Shown: piece after piece, positions 1 to 6,350 of the stretch
How positions within the stretch are numbered: position 1 is the stretch's first letter
Layout of the letters: each line of letters starts with the position of its first letter
NCBI GenBank assembly: GCA_024709225.1
Contig: JANJXC010000038.1
Span: 124,001-188,000 of the forward strand
Length of the DNA stretch: 64,000 nucleotides
Direction: 5' to 3'
DNA from: Gammaproteobacteria bacterium
GTDB taxonomy: Bacteria > Pseudomonadota > Gammaproteobacteria > Thiohalomonadales > Thiohalomonadaceae
Program-made: the position numbers and the translations under genes
The notes under the pieces: generated by a model
Told to the model about the DNA's origin: nothing
Databases searched by the model: none
What the model saw: only the letters and a program-made list of their open reading frames with translations

Positions 1-2
1 CG

Positions 3-683
3 CGCCGGCAGATGACCGATGACGCGATCCGCCGGCTGGAGGCCATCGAGGCCATCGAGGAACTGGGCACCGGCTTCACCCTCGCGACGCACGACCTGGA
101 AATCCGCGGCGCCGGCGAACTGCTGGGCGAGGAACAAAGCGGCCAGATGCAGGAGATCGGTTTTGGCCTGTACAGCGAACTGCTGGAGCGCGCCGTTGCC
201 GCCCTCAAGGCCGGCCGCGAACCGGAACTGGATCGCCCGCTGGATCACGGCACCGAAGTGGACCTGCACATCCCTGCCCTGATTCCCGACGACTACCTGC
301 CCGACGTGCACAGCCGCCTGATCATGTACAAGCGCATCGCCAGCGCCGAAAGCCTGGAAGAACTGCGCGACCTGCAGGTGGAAATGATCGACCGCTTCGG
401 CCTGCTGCCCGAACCGGCCAAGAACCTTGTCCGCGTCACCGAACTGAAACTGCAGGCCACCCCGCTCGGCATCCGCAAGATCGAACTCGGCCCCGCCGGC
501 GGCCGCATCACCTTCAACCCGCAACCCAACATCGACGGCCTCAAGATCATCAAGCTGATCCAGACCCAGGCGAAGATCTACAAACTGGATGGACAGGAAC
601 GGCTGCGCATCGTGATGGACATGCCGGATGCGGAGAGCAGGTTCAAGTTGCTGGAGGATTTGCTCAAGCGGTTGAGCAACTGA
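3..683 (+). CDS. mfd: Transcription-repair coupling factor Mfd, C-terminal part (5' cut by window edge)
   Basis: Mfd is the DNA translocase that removes stalled RNA polymerase at lesions and recruits UvrA. The frame is open from position 3, so the gene begins before the window. What remains is the end of the helicase core (RLEAIEE, THDLEIRGAGELLGEEQSG, the TRG-like segment shared with RecG) followed by the C-terminal regulatory TRCF domain from about residue 95 (DVHSRLIMYKRIASAES, MIDRFGLLPEPAKNL). The stop is TGA at 681-683. It is the chromosomal gene bordering the accessory island to its right. Identification is firm; only about a fifth of the protein is visible. Confidence 0.95.
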   Translation, partial: RRQMTDDAIRRLEAIEAIEELGTGFTLATHDLEIRGAGELLGEEQSGQMQEIGFGLYSELLERAVAALKAGREPELDRPLDHGTEVDLHIPALIPDDYLPDVHSRLIMYKRIASAESLEELRDLQVEMIDRFGLLPEPAKNLVRVTELKLQATPLGIRKIELGPAGGRITFNPQPNIDGLKIIKLIQTQAKIYKLDGQERLRIVMDMPDAESRFKLLEDLLKRLSN

Positions 684-699
684 CCGTCCATCGGTCCGT

Positions 700-721
700 G
701 TAGGAGCGGCTCCGCCGCGAT
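700..721. repeat. REP-type half element (GTAGGAGCGGCTCCGCCGCGAT)
   Basis: The short palindrome GTAGGAGCGGCTCCGCCGC belongs to the GTAGGAGCG family that forms complete hairpins at 9021-9216, 12249-12495 and 14615-14687. It sits 17 bases after the mfd stop, a typical place for REP elements. Confidence 0.7.
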
Positions 722-751
722 GTGGCCTGCCCGCTGTATGGCTTGAAGAGT

Positions 752-1234
752 CCCCCCAAAGGGCGCGTAGACAGGACCGCACATGGCCATCGTGCCCGAT
801 CGAGGAAAAGTCGTGTCAATGCTGCACGAGAGAGTGAGCCGTGGCTCCTCGCCACTTCATTGCCGGCTGACGATACCCTCACCGAGTCAGTGATAGCCAC
901 CTACCGTAAACGTATGCAAATCGAGGAAGGATTTCGTGATGCCAAAGACGAGCGCTATGGATTGGGCTTGGATATGTCGCTGTCGAAATCCAAAGCACGC
1001 TATACGGTACTTCTGCTAATTGCCGCGCTTGCCGTCTTCATTGCATGGCTATTCGGCAAGGTGGCATACCAACGCAAATTGCACCTGAAGTACCAAGCAA
1101 ATACCGTGACGCATCGGCACGTGCTTTCTTTTGTCTATTTCGGCATTCGAATCGCCCGAGGCAGTGGAATACCTGTTGCCGCGCGAGATATTGTTGCGGC
1201 GAGAAACAGCCTTCGTGAGGCGCATACGTTTTGA
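752..1234 (+). pseudogene. IS4-family transposase, C-terminal remnant
   Basis: About 160 residues resemble the C-terminal part of an IS4-family DDE transposase. They include a WLLATSLP strand and a YRKRMQIEEGFRDAK segment that matches the family signature Y-(2)-R-(3)-E-(6)-K carrying the catalytic glutamate. The N-terminal portion with the two catalytic aspartates is missing, and no full-length frame exists upstream because mfd ends at 683. A long hydrophobic stretch (VLLLIAALAVFIAWLFG) is normal for the end of this family. The element is dead and marks the left part of the island. An internal start at 722 gives an open frame, but the first ten codons are REP-derived sequence. Confidence 0.8.
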
Positions 1235-1248
1235 ACTGTGGGTAGAGT

Positions 1249-1279
1249 ATTCGTGGGGATCCGTCAGGGTCTGTCCCCG
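1249..1279. repeat. 31-bp direct repeat, copy 1 (contains GGTCTGTCCCC)
   Basis: The 31 bases from ATTCGTGGGGATCC to CTGTCCCCG recur exactly at 2750-2780. The two copies bracket the Phd-ParE module and the IS3 remnant. The core GGTCTGTCCCC is the same word, in forward orientation, as the GGGGACAGACC repeats at 5349 and 5399. Confidence 0.85.
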
Positions 1280-1288
1280 GTCCAGTGC

Positions 1289-1618
1289 TCAGTTGTCTTC
1301 GTCACCAGTAGGTTCGAGCTTCAACAAACGCTCGCCGCGCCATACCCTGACGATCTGGATTTCGACAGGGGATCGGTTCGTGGTGTATCGGTAAACGATC
1401 CGAAACGGTGGGTGAATAAGTTCGCGTACCTGAGGCTGGTTGAACTCCGGAACCACTCGCCCGAGTTCAGGGTGGGCGATCAATGCTTCGATTCGGCCAA
1501 GGATTTCGGCGACCAGGCGCCGACCGACAGCCGGCACACCCTGTTCGGTGTACCACGCAACAACGCCCTCGATGTCCGCGATCGCAGACTCGGTGAGGAC
1601 GATGCTGGGCCGCCTCAT
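1289..1618 (-). CDS. RelE/ParE-family toxin
   Basis: The 109-residue protein has the RelE/ParE superfamily layout: an N-terminal helical pair (ESAIADIEGVVAWYTEQ), then a beta core ending in RELIHPPFRIVYRY and a final strand (VEIQIVRVWRGER). ParE members poison gyrase, while RelE members cut mRNA on the ribosome. This one looks closer to ParE because of the PFRIVYR strand, but the target cannot be settled from sequence. It lies downstream of, and overlaps by four bases (ATGA), the Phd/YefM antitoxin, so the pair should be co-translated. Confidence 0.85.
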   Translation of the reverse strand: MRRPSIVLTESAIADIEGVVAWYTEQGVPAVGRRLVAEILGRIEALIAHPELGRVVPEFNQPQVRELIHPPFRIVYRYTTNRSPVEIQIVRVWRGERLLKLEPTGDEDN

Positions 1619-1878
1619 TTCACCCCAAGCCGCGCCTTGGCATCGGCCAGCGACAGGGTCCGTCCTGCCTCCACGTCTGCCAAGCCCGCCACAACCGCGC
1701 GCATGAACGCGCGCTCTTCCTCGCCGCTCTCGTAGTCGGCCACCGATTGCACAACCGCCACCCCTCGCCCACGGCTGGTCAACAGCACTGGCCGGTGCGT
1801 CTCAGTCGTCTGCTTCACGACCCGGCCGGGATTTGCCTTGAGGTCTCCCAAGGGGACCAAATCTTCAGAGAATTTCAT
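1615..1878 (-). CDS. Phd/YefM-family antitoxin
   Basis: The 87-residue protein has the Phd/YefM fold: an N-terminal DNA-binding half (DLKANPGRVVKQTTETHRP, VLLTSRGRGVAVVQSVADYE) and a short acidic-to-helical tail (EEERAFMRAVVAGLADVEAG) that would wrap around the toxin. It is the first gene of a two-gene operon with the ParE-like toxin. Such antitoxins repress their own promoter, and a near-perfect 30-bp palindrome lies just upstream of its ATG. Confidence 0.87.
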   Translation of the reverse strand: MKFSEDLVPLGDLKANPGRVVKQTTETHRPVLLTSRGRGVAVVQSVADYESGEEERAFMRAVVAGLADVEAGRTLSLADAKARLGVK

Positions 1879-1884
1879 AAATTA

Positions 1885-1914
1885 GGCCCTCTAAACAGGT
1901 CTGTTAACAGGGCC
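1885..1914 (-). promoter_or_regulatory. Palindromic operator of the Phd-ParE operon
   Basis: Two 14-base arms (GGCCCTCTAAACAG and CTGTTAACAGGGCC) separated by GT match at 12 of 14 positions. The palindrome starts 7 bases upstream of the antitoxin ATG and abuts a TATTAT -10-like hexamer (reverse strand, 1916-1921). Position and symmetry fit the autorepression site expected for a Phd/YefM antitoxin dimer. This is inferred from position, not demonstrated. Confidence 0.7.
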
Positions 1915-2056
1915 GATAATAGCAGCTCGATCATGGGCCGGCCACAGCATGGCCTCCCCGCCGCTGGTGGTCGAACATCACGCCCGGCATGATTCACCAG
2001 CATTAATTAGTTAATAATTACAATGAGTTATATATGTCACGCGGGAGAGAAAACCG

Positions 2057-2077
2057 TGGTCTGTCCCCGATTATTCT
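2057..2077. repeat. GGTCTGTCCCCGATTATT repeat copy
   Basis: The sequence TGGTCTGTCCCCGATTATTC is the forward version of the element found reversed at 5342-5363. It ends within a few bases of the point where the IS3 transposase homology begins, so the repeat marks the deletion or insertion junction. Confidence 0.7.
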
Positions 2078-2083
2078 CGCAAT

Positions 2084-2689
2084 GTGAAGGGGTTTGCCTG
2101 GAACCACAAGCGTGTGTACCGCATTTACTGCGAACTGGAACTGAACCTGCGCATCAAGCCGAAGAAGCGACTGGTGCGCGAGAAGCCCGAGCCTCTGGCG
2201 GTGCCGGAGACTATCAACCAGGTGTGGTCGATGGATTTCATGCACGACCGGCTGGAGGATGGAAGGGCATTCAGGCTGTTTAACGTAATCGACGACTTCA
2301 ACCGCGAAGGGCTGGGCATCGAGGTGGACTTCTCGCTACCGGCGGAACGGGTGATACGTTCTCTGGAGCAGATCATCGAATGGCGGGGAAAGCCGGCTGC
2401 ACTGCGCTGTGACAACGGCCCGGAGTACATCAGTCATACGCTGCGCGAGTGGGCCGAACGACACGACATTCGGCTGGAGTACATCCAGCCAGGCAAGCCA
2501 CAGCAGAACGCGTTTGTCGAGCGTTACAACCGAACCATTCGCTATGACTGGCTGGCACAGTACCTGTTTGCGACCATTGCCGAGGTGCAGGAGTTTGCCA
2601 CCCGCTGGCTCTGGACGTATAACTATGAGCGCCCCAACATGGCGCTGGGAGGCATCACCCCAAAACAGAAGTTGGCCATGCTGGCCTAG
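2084..2689 (+). pseudogene. IS3-family OrfB transposase, N-terminally truncated
   Basis: About 200 residues are the C-terminal two-thirds of an IS3-family OrfB integrase-type transposase. The DDE triad is present: D in [10 protein letters not shown] in LRCDNGPEY and E in [10 protein letters not shown]. The product ends with [17 protein letters not shown], as usual for the family. OrfA and the first part of OrfB are absent, and homology starts abruptly at the helix [19 protein letters not shown]. The GTG at 2084 is only the first possible start of the fragment. After the stop, GGGGGGATTACCCA near 2718-2731 looks like the right end of an IS3 element. The copy cannot transpose alone. Confidence 0.85.
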
Positions 2690-2749
2690 GCTCTACTTCT
2701 GAGCGTTGCTACAAATGGGGGGATTACCCATGCGTTTTGTGGTTAGAAA

Positions 2750-2780
2750 ATTCGTGGGGATCCGTCAGGGTCTGTCCCCG
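2750..2780. repeat. 31-bp direct repeat, copy 2
   Basis: This is an exact copy of 1249-1279, placed just beyond the IS3 right end. The 106 bases from here to the nucleotidyltransferase stop hold a short perfect palindrome (AAGCTAATTTAGCTT, 2817-2831) and no recognisable gene. Confidence 0.85.
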
Positions 2781-2886
2781 ATTATGTGTGCGATTATGTG
2801 CGGATTCCGGAGAGGCAAGCTAATTTAGCTTAGGCGGGTGTACGCAGAACCTGGGGCAGGCCAGTGTGTGACCTTTTAAATAATTG

Positions 2887-3804
2887 TCATTGATGGTTAT
2901 CGAAACTCCATCCGAATTGCTTTGCAGAAATTATTACGTGATCGCGACTTAATTGGTCGGTGGCTGCGGCGAACCGCTCACGCATTTCTAACTCGTCGTG
3001 CTTCCTTAGGAATTCAAAGAACTTGTACGTCGCCATATCAATTGCTGAATTTCCGTAGCTACGAATTTCAGCTTCTTGAAGTTTGTTGAAGCTATATTTA
3101 TTTGTGCATCTTGCCAAATATTCGGCAGCCGATATAGTGATTTTTCTTGCATCTTTAATGCACAAATGACGAAAGACGCGAACCGCCATGCCAAGTGGGT
3201 TGGGATTTCTATCTAGAACTATGTCTAATAATCTTTCATTGATATCACGAAGATAGTGTGGTCGACATAAAAAGCTTCCAGTTCTCCAGTTCATGAGAAT
3301 CGCATCCCAATTCAGAACAGTGGTTCTTGTAAGCGAAGTTATGTCCTCATATTCAACAATGCCCTGCTGTATAGCCCATGTTTCTTTTGCATTCCAAATA
3401 TCAACAGGCCAACCTGAGACTTGAAGTCTAAAGCCGCCAAATTTATTCCTCTTTGCCCCTAGTGAGTTAAAGTATGAAATGCAATTATGCCAATCGCCCT
3501 CAACAACCAGGTCAATGTCTGAGTTAAATCCTTTTCTCCCAAACAGAGCTAGATCACGCAATACGCCGCCAAATAAATACAATTCTCCTTCCGGCATTGC
3601 GTCAGCAACAAAGTCTAGAAAGCCGCTTATTGTTTTTGTTGGTAGATCGATGTCGACTTGCTGACTAGAAGTCGCGGGGAGTCCAAGAGAAAGCTGCGCG
3701 CTGCGACTCGACTGCCTTGTCGGAGCTCGTAATAGACGGTCTACTCGATTTCTCAGATTATCAAGAGATTCGATAGGGTTTGGCTTATGGAACAAGACTT
3801 TCAA
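2887..3804 (-). CDS. CCA/poly(A)-polymerase-like nucleotidyltransferase, partner of the dGTPase
   Basis: The 305-residue protein has a DNA-polymerase-beta-type nucleotidyltransferase head of the class II CCA/PAP kind. It shows GG at 79-80 followed by R83-D84, the paired metal carboxylates D96 and D98 (SDIDLVV) and a third carboxylate at D135 (WPVDIW). After it comes a neck-like region (RTTVLNWDAILMNWRTG, LRDINERLLDIVLD, MAVRVFRHLCI) matching the layout of tRNA nucleotidyltransferases, but it lacks their HD domain and long C-terminal body. It is the second gene of an operon: its ATG overlaps the end of the dGTPase gene by 20 bases. Base composition is far more AT-rich than the core genes. Substrate unknown; a housekeeping CCA enzyme is unlikely given length, context and composition. 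Confidence 0.75.
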   Translation of the reverse strand: MKVLFHKPNPIESLDNLRNRVDRLLRAPTRQSSRSAQLSLGLPATSSQQVDIDLPTKTISGFLDFVADAMPEGELYLFGGVLRDLALFGRKGFNSDIDLVVEGDWHNCISYFNSLGAKRNKFGGFRLQVSGWPVDIWNAKETWAIQQGIVEYEDITSLTRTTVLNWDAILMNWRTGSFLCRPHYLRDINERLLDIVLDRNPNPLGMAVRVFRHLCIKDARKITISAAEYLARCTNKYSFNKLQEAEIRSYGNSAIDMATYKFFEFLRKHDELEMRERFAAATDQLSRDHVIISAKQFGWSFDNHQ

Positions 3805-5155
3805 GGGACTTAAATTCGTCGTGTTTGGTGATTAAATATGATTCAGTCATACCGGATAACGCGTCACATACCAATTGTCGCTTGTAGTACGCTGACTTGT
3901 CAGAAGCTTCGTATACCCTTCTATAATTTTCGGATATCCCACCAAAAACATATCGCTCAAATGGATAATCCAAATCTCCGCCGCGTGAGACGCCATTCCA
4001 GAGCATCGTCATCATGCTCTTTATATAGTTGCTGCCCTCCAACTCAAGACGCAGTACTTCTTTATGTTGAAATCCATGACGGTAATCAAAATCCTTCGCG
4101 ATAGAGCACAGACGGGCGCATCTTGAGTTCTTTATTAACTCAAATCCTGGCTCTATTGAGCCATCGAGGAACTTTCCAATATTCTCTCTAAAAACATTGG
4201 TTGCAGCTGAGACCATCTCGGATATAGCCTTGACTCTAAACATTTGCATTGAGATATCATTGAGTTCACGCGAACTAAGATTCTCTTTTTTGAAGTCTCC
4301 ATTCTTCTTTCTTGAGGCGGCAATAACCTCTCCGATCACGTCATCGCCGCCTCCATGTGTCTCCAAGAAATCCATAAGGTCGTAAAAAGATGCGTAACCC
4401 TTTTTTACTGTATCTTCAGCATCAATGATTGAATACGCTATATCGTCACACGCTTCCATTACATATGCTAACGGATGGCGAACCCCTTCAGATAATCCGG
4501 TGTGTTCCCACACTTCTCTTATTATCGATTCCTCGCTTTTAAACACACCATACTTCTTGAATCCTCCTTTATTGTTCGATCCATAGACACTTGGATATTT
4601 GATTAACGCAGCAAGTGTTCCGATAGTAAGATTCAAGCCGTAATGATCATTTAGTACTTGGAGTCGCGTCAGGAGACGAAACGTCTGGGCGTTTCCATCA
4701 AACTTTAGAAAATCCAGTTCAATGTTGTCGCCTGCACCGCCTTCAGAAAACCATTGTTGTATTGCTAGTTCGCCTTGGTGCCCGAAAGGTGGATTGCCTA
4801 AATCATGAGCTAGACCAACAGCGGCGAGTAACGGAGGAACATTTCTCTTTACTTGCAACTTTTCGTGATTAGGTCCAAACACCTCTTCTGCATGTTCGAA
4901 TGCAAGACGAACACCAATACTCCTTGCCAAATTACTAACTTCATGAGAATGCGTAAGCCGAGTCCGTATAGAATCATTTTCCTCCATAGGGAAAACTTGA
5001 GTTTTATCGGCCAGCCTTCTAGTAGGAGCAGCAAATAATATACGGTCGAAGTCGCGTTCGAGCTCAGTTCGACCTGCTCCAGTACCCATGGATTCAGGCT
5101 TTTCGTGTAGGTCTCTGCGCCTAGTCGGATTTAGTAACCTATCCCAGCTGAGCAT
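3785..5155 (-). CDS. HD-domain deoxyguanosinetriphosphate triphosphohydrolase (dGTPase), probable defence effector
   Basis: Dgt-family enzymes cleave dGTP (sometimes other dNTPs) to the nucleoside and tripolyphosphate. All landmarks are present in 456 residues: the N-terminal RTELERDFDRILF and RRLADKTQVFP segments, metal ligand H69 (RLTHSHEV), H117-D118 (GLAHDLGNPPFGH), the DGNAQTFRLLTRLQ motif near 153-165 and the ACDDIAYSI aspartates at 237-238. Length is slightly below the roughly 500 residues of E. coli Dgt. A GAGGGA ribosome site lies 5 bases before the ATG. The gene is AT-rich (23 G/C in the 60 bases from 4501) and surrounded by IS and toxin-antitoxin remnants. Some dGTPases are known to stop phages by draining dGTP. 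The overlapping nucleotidyltransferase gene suggests a two-component version; that role is inference. Confidence 0.9.
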   Translation of the reverse strand: MLSWDRLLNPTRRRDLHEKPESMGTGAGRTELERDFDRILFAAPTRRLADKTQVFPMEENDSIRTRLTHSHEVSNLARSIGVRLAFEHAEEVFGPNHEKLQVKRNVPPLLAAVGLAHDLGNPPFGHQGELAIQQWFSEGGAGDNIELDFLKFDGNAQTFRLLTRLQVLNDHYGLNLTIGTLAALIKYPSVYGSNNKGGFKKYGVFKSEESIIREVWEHTGLSEGVRHPLAYVMEACDDIAYSIIDAEDTVKKGYASFYDLMDFLETHGGGDDVIGEVIAASRKKNGDFKKENLSSRELNDISMQMFRVKAISEMVSAATNVFRENIGKFLDGSIEPGFELIKNSRCARLCSIAKDFDYRHGFQHKEVLRLELEGSNYIKSMMTMLWNGVSRGGDLDYPFERYVFGGISENYRRVYEASDKSAYYKRQLVCDALSGMTESYLITKHDEFKSLESLVP

Positions 5156-5173
5156 GTCGTTCCCTCAAAGAAA

Positions 5174-5200
5174 TTGGAATTAATACCTTTTTCATTCCAA
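5174..5200 (-). promoter_or_regulatory. Inverted repeat upstream of the dGTPase operon
   Basis: Perfect 7-base arms TTGGAAT and ATTCCAA, 13 bases apart, lie 19-45 bases upstream of the dGTPase ATG and enclose an AT-rich TATTAA segment. It may be an operator or part of the leader. No convincing -35/-10 pair with standard spacing was seen. Confidence 0.4.
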
Positions 5201-5289
5201 AAGCGGCACGAAGGCAATGAAATGCCTCGTCCTCATCATTAACGCTGCTGTCGCCTATTTCTGAACCACTACTGCCTTATGTCTCTACA

Positions 5290-5340
5290 CTAGGCAGCAG
5301 CAATCGGAATCACCTTCTCCGCCACTTCCTTGTACTCCGG
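5290..5340 (-). pseudogene. Decayed 3' end of a second acnB
   Basis: Read on the reverse strand this encodes PEYKEVAEKVIPIAAA followed by TAG, matching the end of the intact AcnB at 6351 ([16 protein letters not shown] then stop). The DNA agrees at roughly three quarters of positions, so it is a diverged relative rather than a fresh duplication. Upstream homology stops at a GGGGACAGACC repeat. It looks like a scar of recombination or of an insertion at the acnB 3' end. Confidence 0.65.
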
Positions 5341-5341
5341 G

Positions 5342-5421
5342 AATAATCGGGGACAGACCACGGTTAGGACGTTCACGGGAATAATCGTTCAAATAACCGG
5401 GGACAGACCACGGTTAGGACG
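5342..5421. repeat. Two GGGGACAGACCACGGTTAGGACG repeats, 50 bp apart
   Basis: The block CGGGGACAGACCACGGTTAGGACG occurs at 5348-5371 and, differing at its first base, at 5398-5421, each preceded by AATAATC or AATAACC. It is the reverse complement of the words at 1268, 2058 and 2768. Together with 5434-5467 this fills the 350-base gap between the dGTPase promoter region and the next gene; apart from the acnB remnant no other content is seen there. Confidence 0.8.
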
Positions 5422-5433
5422 AGTTCTTTAACC

Positions 5434-5467
5434 GAGCGCATTCAGGGTCAGAGCGCATTCAGGGTCA
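5434..5467. repeat. 17-bp perfect tandem duplication
   Basis: GAGCGCATTCAGGGTCA is present twice head to tail (5434-5450 and 5451-5467), followed by GGTCTTGCC. This looks like a small repeat-end duplication belonging to the same intergenic repeat complex. Confidence 0.7.
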
Positions 5468-5507
5468 GGTCTTGCCTTTTGCCTATTTCAAGCACGCCGT
5501 TTTTCCA

Positions 5508-5834
5508 TCACGCCGCTTCCCGAGTAACCTTCACCTTGATATGCACCGCCTCATGCTCCTGAAGCACCTTCAGGATCGCCAACAGGTTTTCAGCCGTCGG
5601 ATTGCCGGAAGATCCAAGCATGCGCTGCAAGCTCTTGCTCGACTTGCCCAGTTCTGCGGCGAGGCCTTCAAAGCCGATGGTGGCGTTGACGTAATCACGC
5701 AGGATGGATTTGCCGACCTGAAGTTCGCCGGCCAAGAGTTCATTGACCGCTTCCTCCAACAGGGCACGGCGATAGGAGGCATCGCGCGCAACGCGGGCCT
5801 GTACAGTTTCCCGAAAATCTCTGGTGAGCGCCAT
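5508..5834 (-). CDS. Helix-turn-helix antitoxin (HigA/addiction-module antidote type)
   Basis: The 108-residue protein has a helical N-terminus (ETVQARVARDASYRRALLEEAVNELLAGE) and a Cro/C1-like helix-turn-helix (GFEGLAAELGKSSKSLQRMLGS, then NLLAILKVL). This is the pattern of HigA-type antidotes that pair with Gp49-like toxins. The gene lies 4 bases downstream of the toxin gene, so the order is toxin then antitoxin, the hallmark of HigBA-type modules. It should neutralise the toxin and repress the operon promoter. Confidence 0.85.
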   Translation of the reverse strand: MALTRDFRETVQARVARDASYRRALLEEAVNELLAGELQVGKSILRDYVNATIGFEGLAAELGKSSKSLQRMLGSSGNPTAENLLAILKVLQEHEAVHIKVKVTREAA

Positions 5835-5838
5835 GGTG

Positions 5839-6171
5839 TCACCTCTCGTCTTTCTTGCTGCGTTTGTACGTCGCCCACAATTCCTTGGCCTGCTTGATAT
5901 CCTGCTGCTGACGCGCCTTGCTGCCGCCGGCCAGAAGGATGATCAACTGCTGGCCCTGCCAGCCGAAGTAGACCCGGTAGCCGGGTCCGAAATCGATCTT
6001 GAGTTCGTAAACGCCCTCGCCGACCGATTTGGTATTTGAGTCGTTGCCTTCACCCAGCCGGTAGAGAGCCGTGGTCACCTTCGTGGCCGCCGGGCTGTTC
6101 AGGCGATCAAGCCAGCGCCGGAAAGGCGAACGGCCCTGTTCGTCCAGATATTCGCGTAACGTCCGTGTCAC
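5839..6171 (-). CDS. HigB/Gp49-like RelE-superfamily toxin
   Basis: The 110-residue basic protein resembles the addiction-module killer family related to phage Gp49. It shows FRRWLDRLNSPAATKVTTALYRLGEGN, then VYELKIDFGPGYRVYFGWQG, LIILLAGGSKARQQQDIKQAKEL and a Lys-rich tail. The GPGYRVYF strand and GGSKxxQ segment are typical of this mRNA-interferase group. The start is GTG at 6171. The gene is first in the operon with the HTH antitoxin four bases downstream. It lies directly downstream of acnB on the same strand, with its own promoter-like region. Confidence 0.87.
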   Translation of the reverse strand: MTRTLREYLDEQGRSPFRRWLDRLNSPAATKVTTALYRLGEGNDSNTKSVGEGVYELKIDFGPGYRVYFGWQGQQLIILLAGGSKARQQQDIKQAKELWATYKRSKKDER

Positions 6172-6180
6172 GGTCTAATG

Positions 6181-6205
6181 GTAACCTATATGTTACTTTA
6201 GTCAA
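6181..6205 (-). promoter_or_regulatory. Operator/promoter of the HigBA-type operon
   Basis: On the reverse strand a TTGACT -35-like hexamer (6200-6205) is followed by the inverted repeat GTAAC-N6-GTTAC (6181-6196), ending 10 bases before the GTG start. The palindrome overlaps where RNA polymerase would bind, as expected for autorepression by the HTH antitoxin. The -10 is weak (ACCATT at 17-bp spacing). Confidence 0.5.
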
Positions 6206-6235
6206 CAATCGCTGGGGACGGATTCACTCCCCTCA

Positions 6236-6259
6236 CCCTAGCCCTAGCCCTAGCCCTGG
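6236..6259. repeat. CCCTAG hexamer tandem repeat
   Basis: There are three exact CCCTAG units and one CCCTGG. This is a short slippage-prone tract between acnB and the toxin operon. Confidence 0.7.
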
Positions 6260-6285
6260 GCCACATGCTCCCTGCGTGTCCAACC

Positions 6286-6303
6286 GACTACATCCCTGTA
6301 GTC
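6286..6303 (-). terminator. Hairpin downstream of acnB
   Basis: The arms GACTACA and TGTAGTC are perfect around a TCCC loop, 48 bases after the acnB stop. There is no U-tract, so termination by this hairpin alone is doubtful; it may be a REP-like stabiliser. Confidence 0.35.
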
Positions 6304-6350
6304 GTCTCCCTGGGGGAGAGGGGACTAAAGGCATTGAATGAGAACAGCGG

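Noticed and set aside
2887-3804. Housekeeping CCA-adding enzyme for the nucleotidyltransferase
   Set aside because: It lacks the C-terminal body domains, is AT-rich, and is coupled to a dGTPase within a mobile region.
5348-5421. Possible mini CRISPR array (two 24-base repeats with a 26-base spacer)
   Set aside because: Only two copies, the same word is found singly elsewhere in both orientations, and no cas genes are present.
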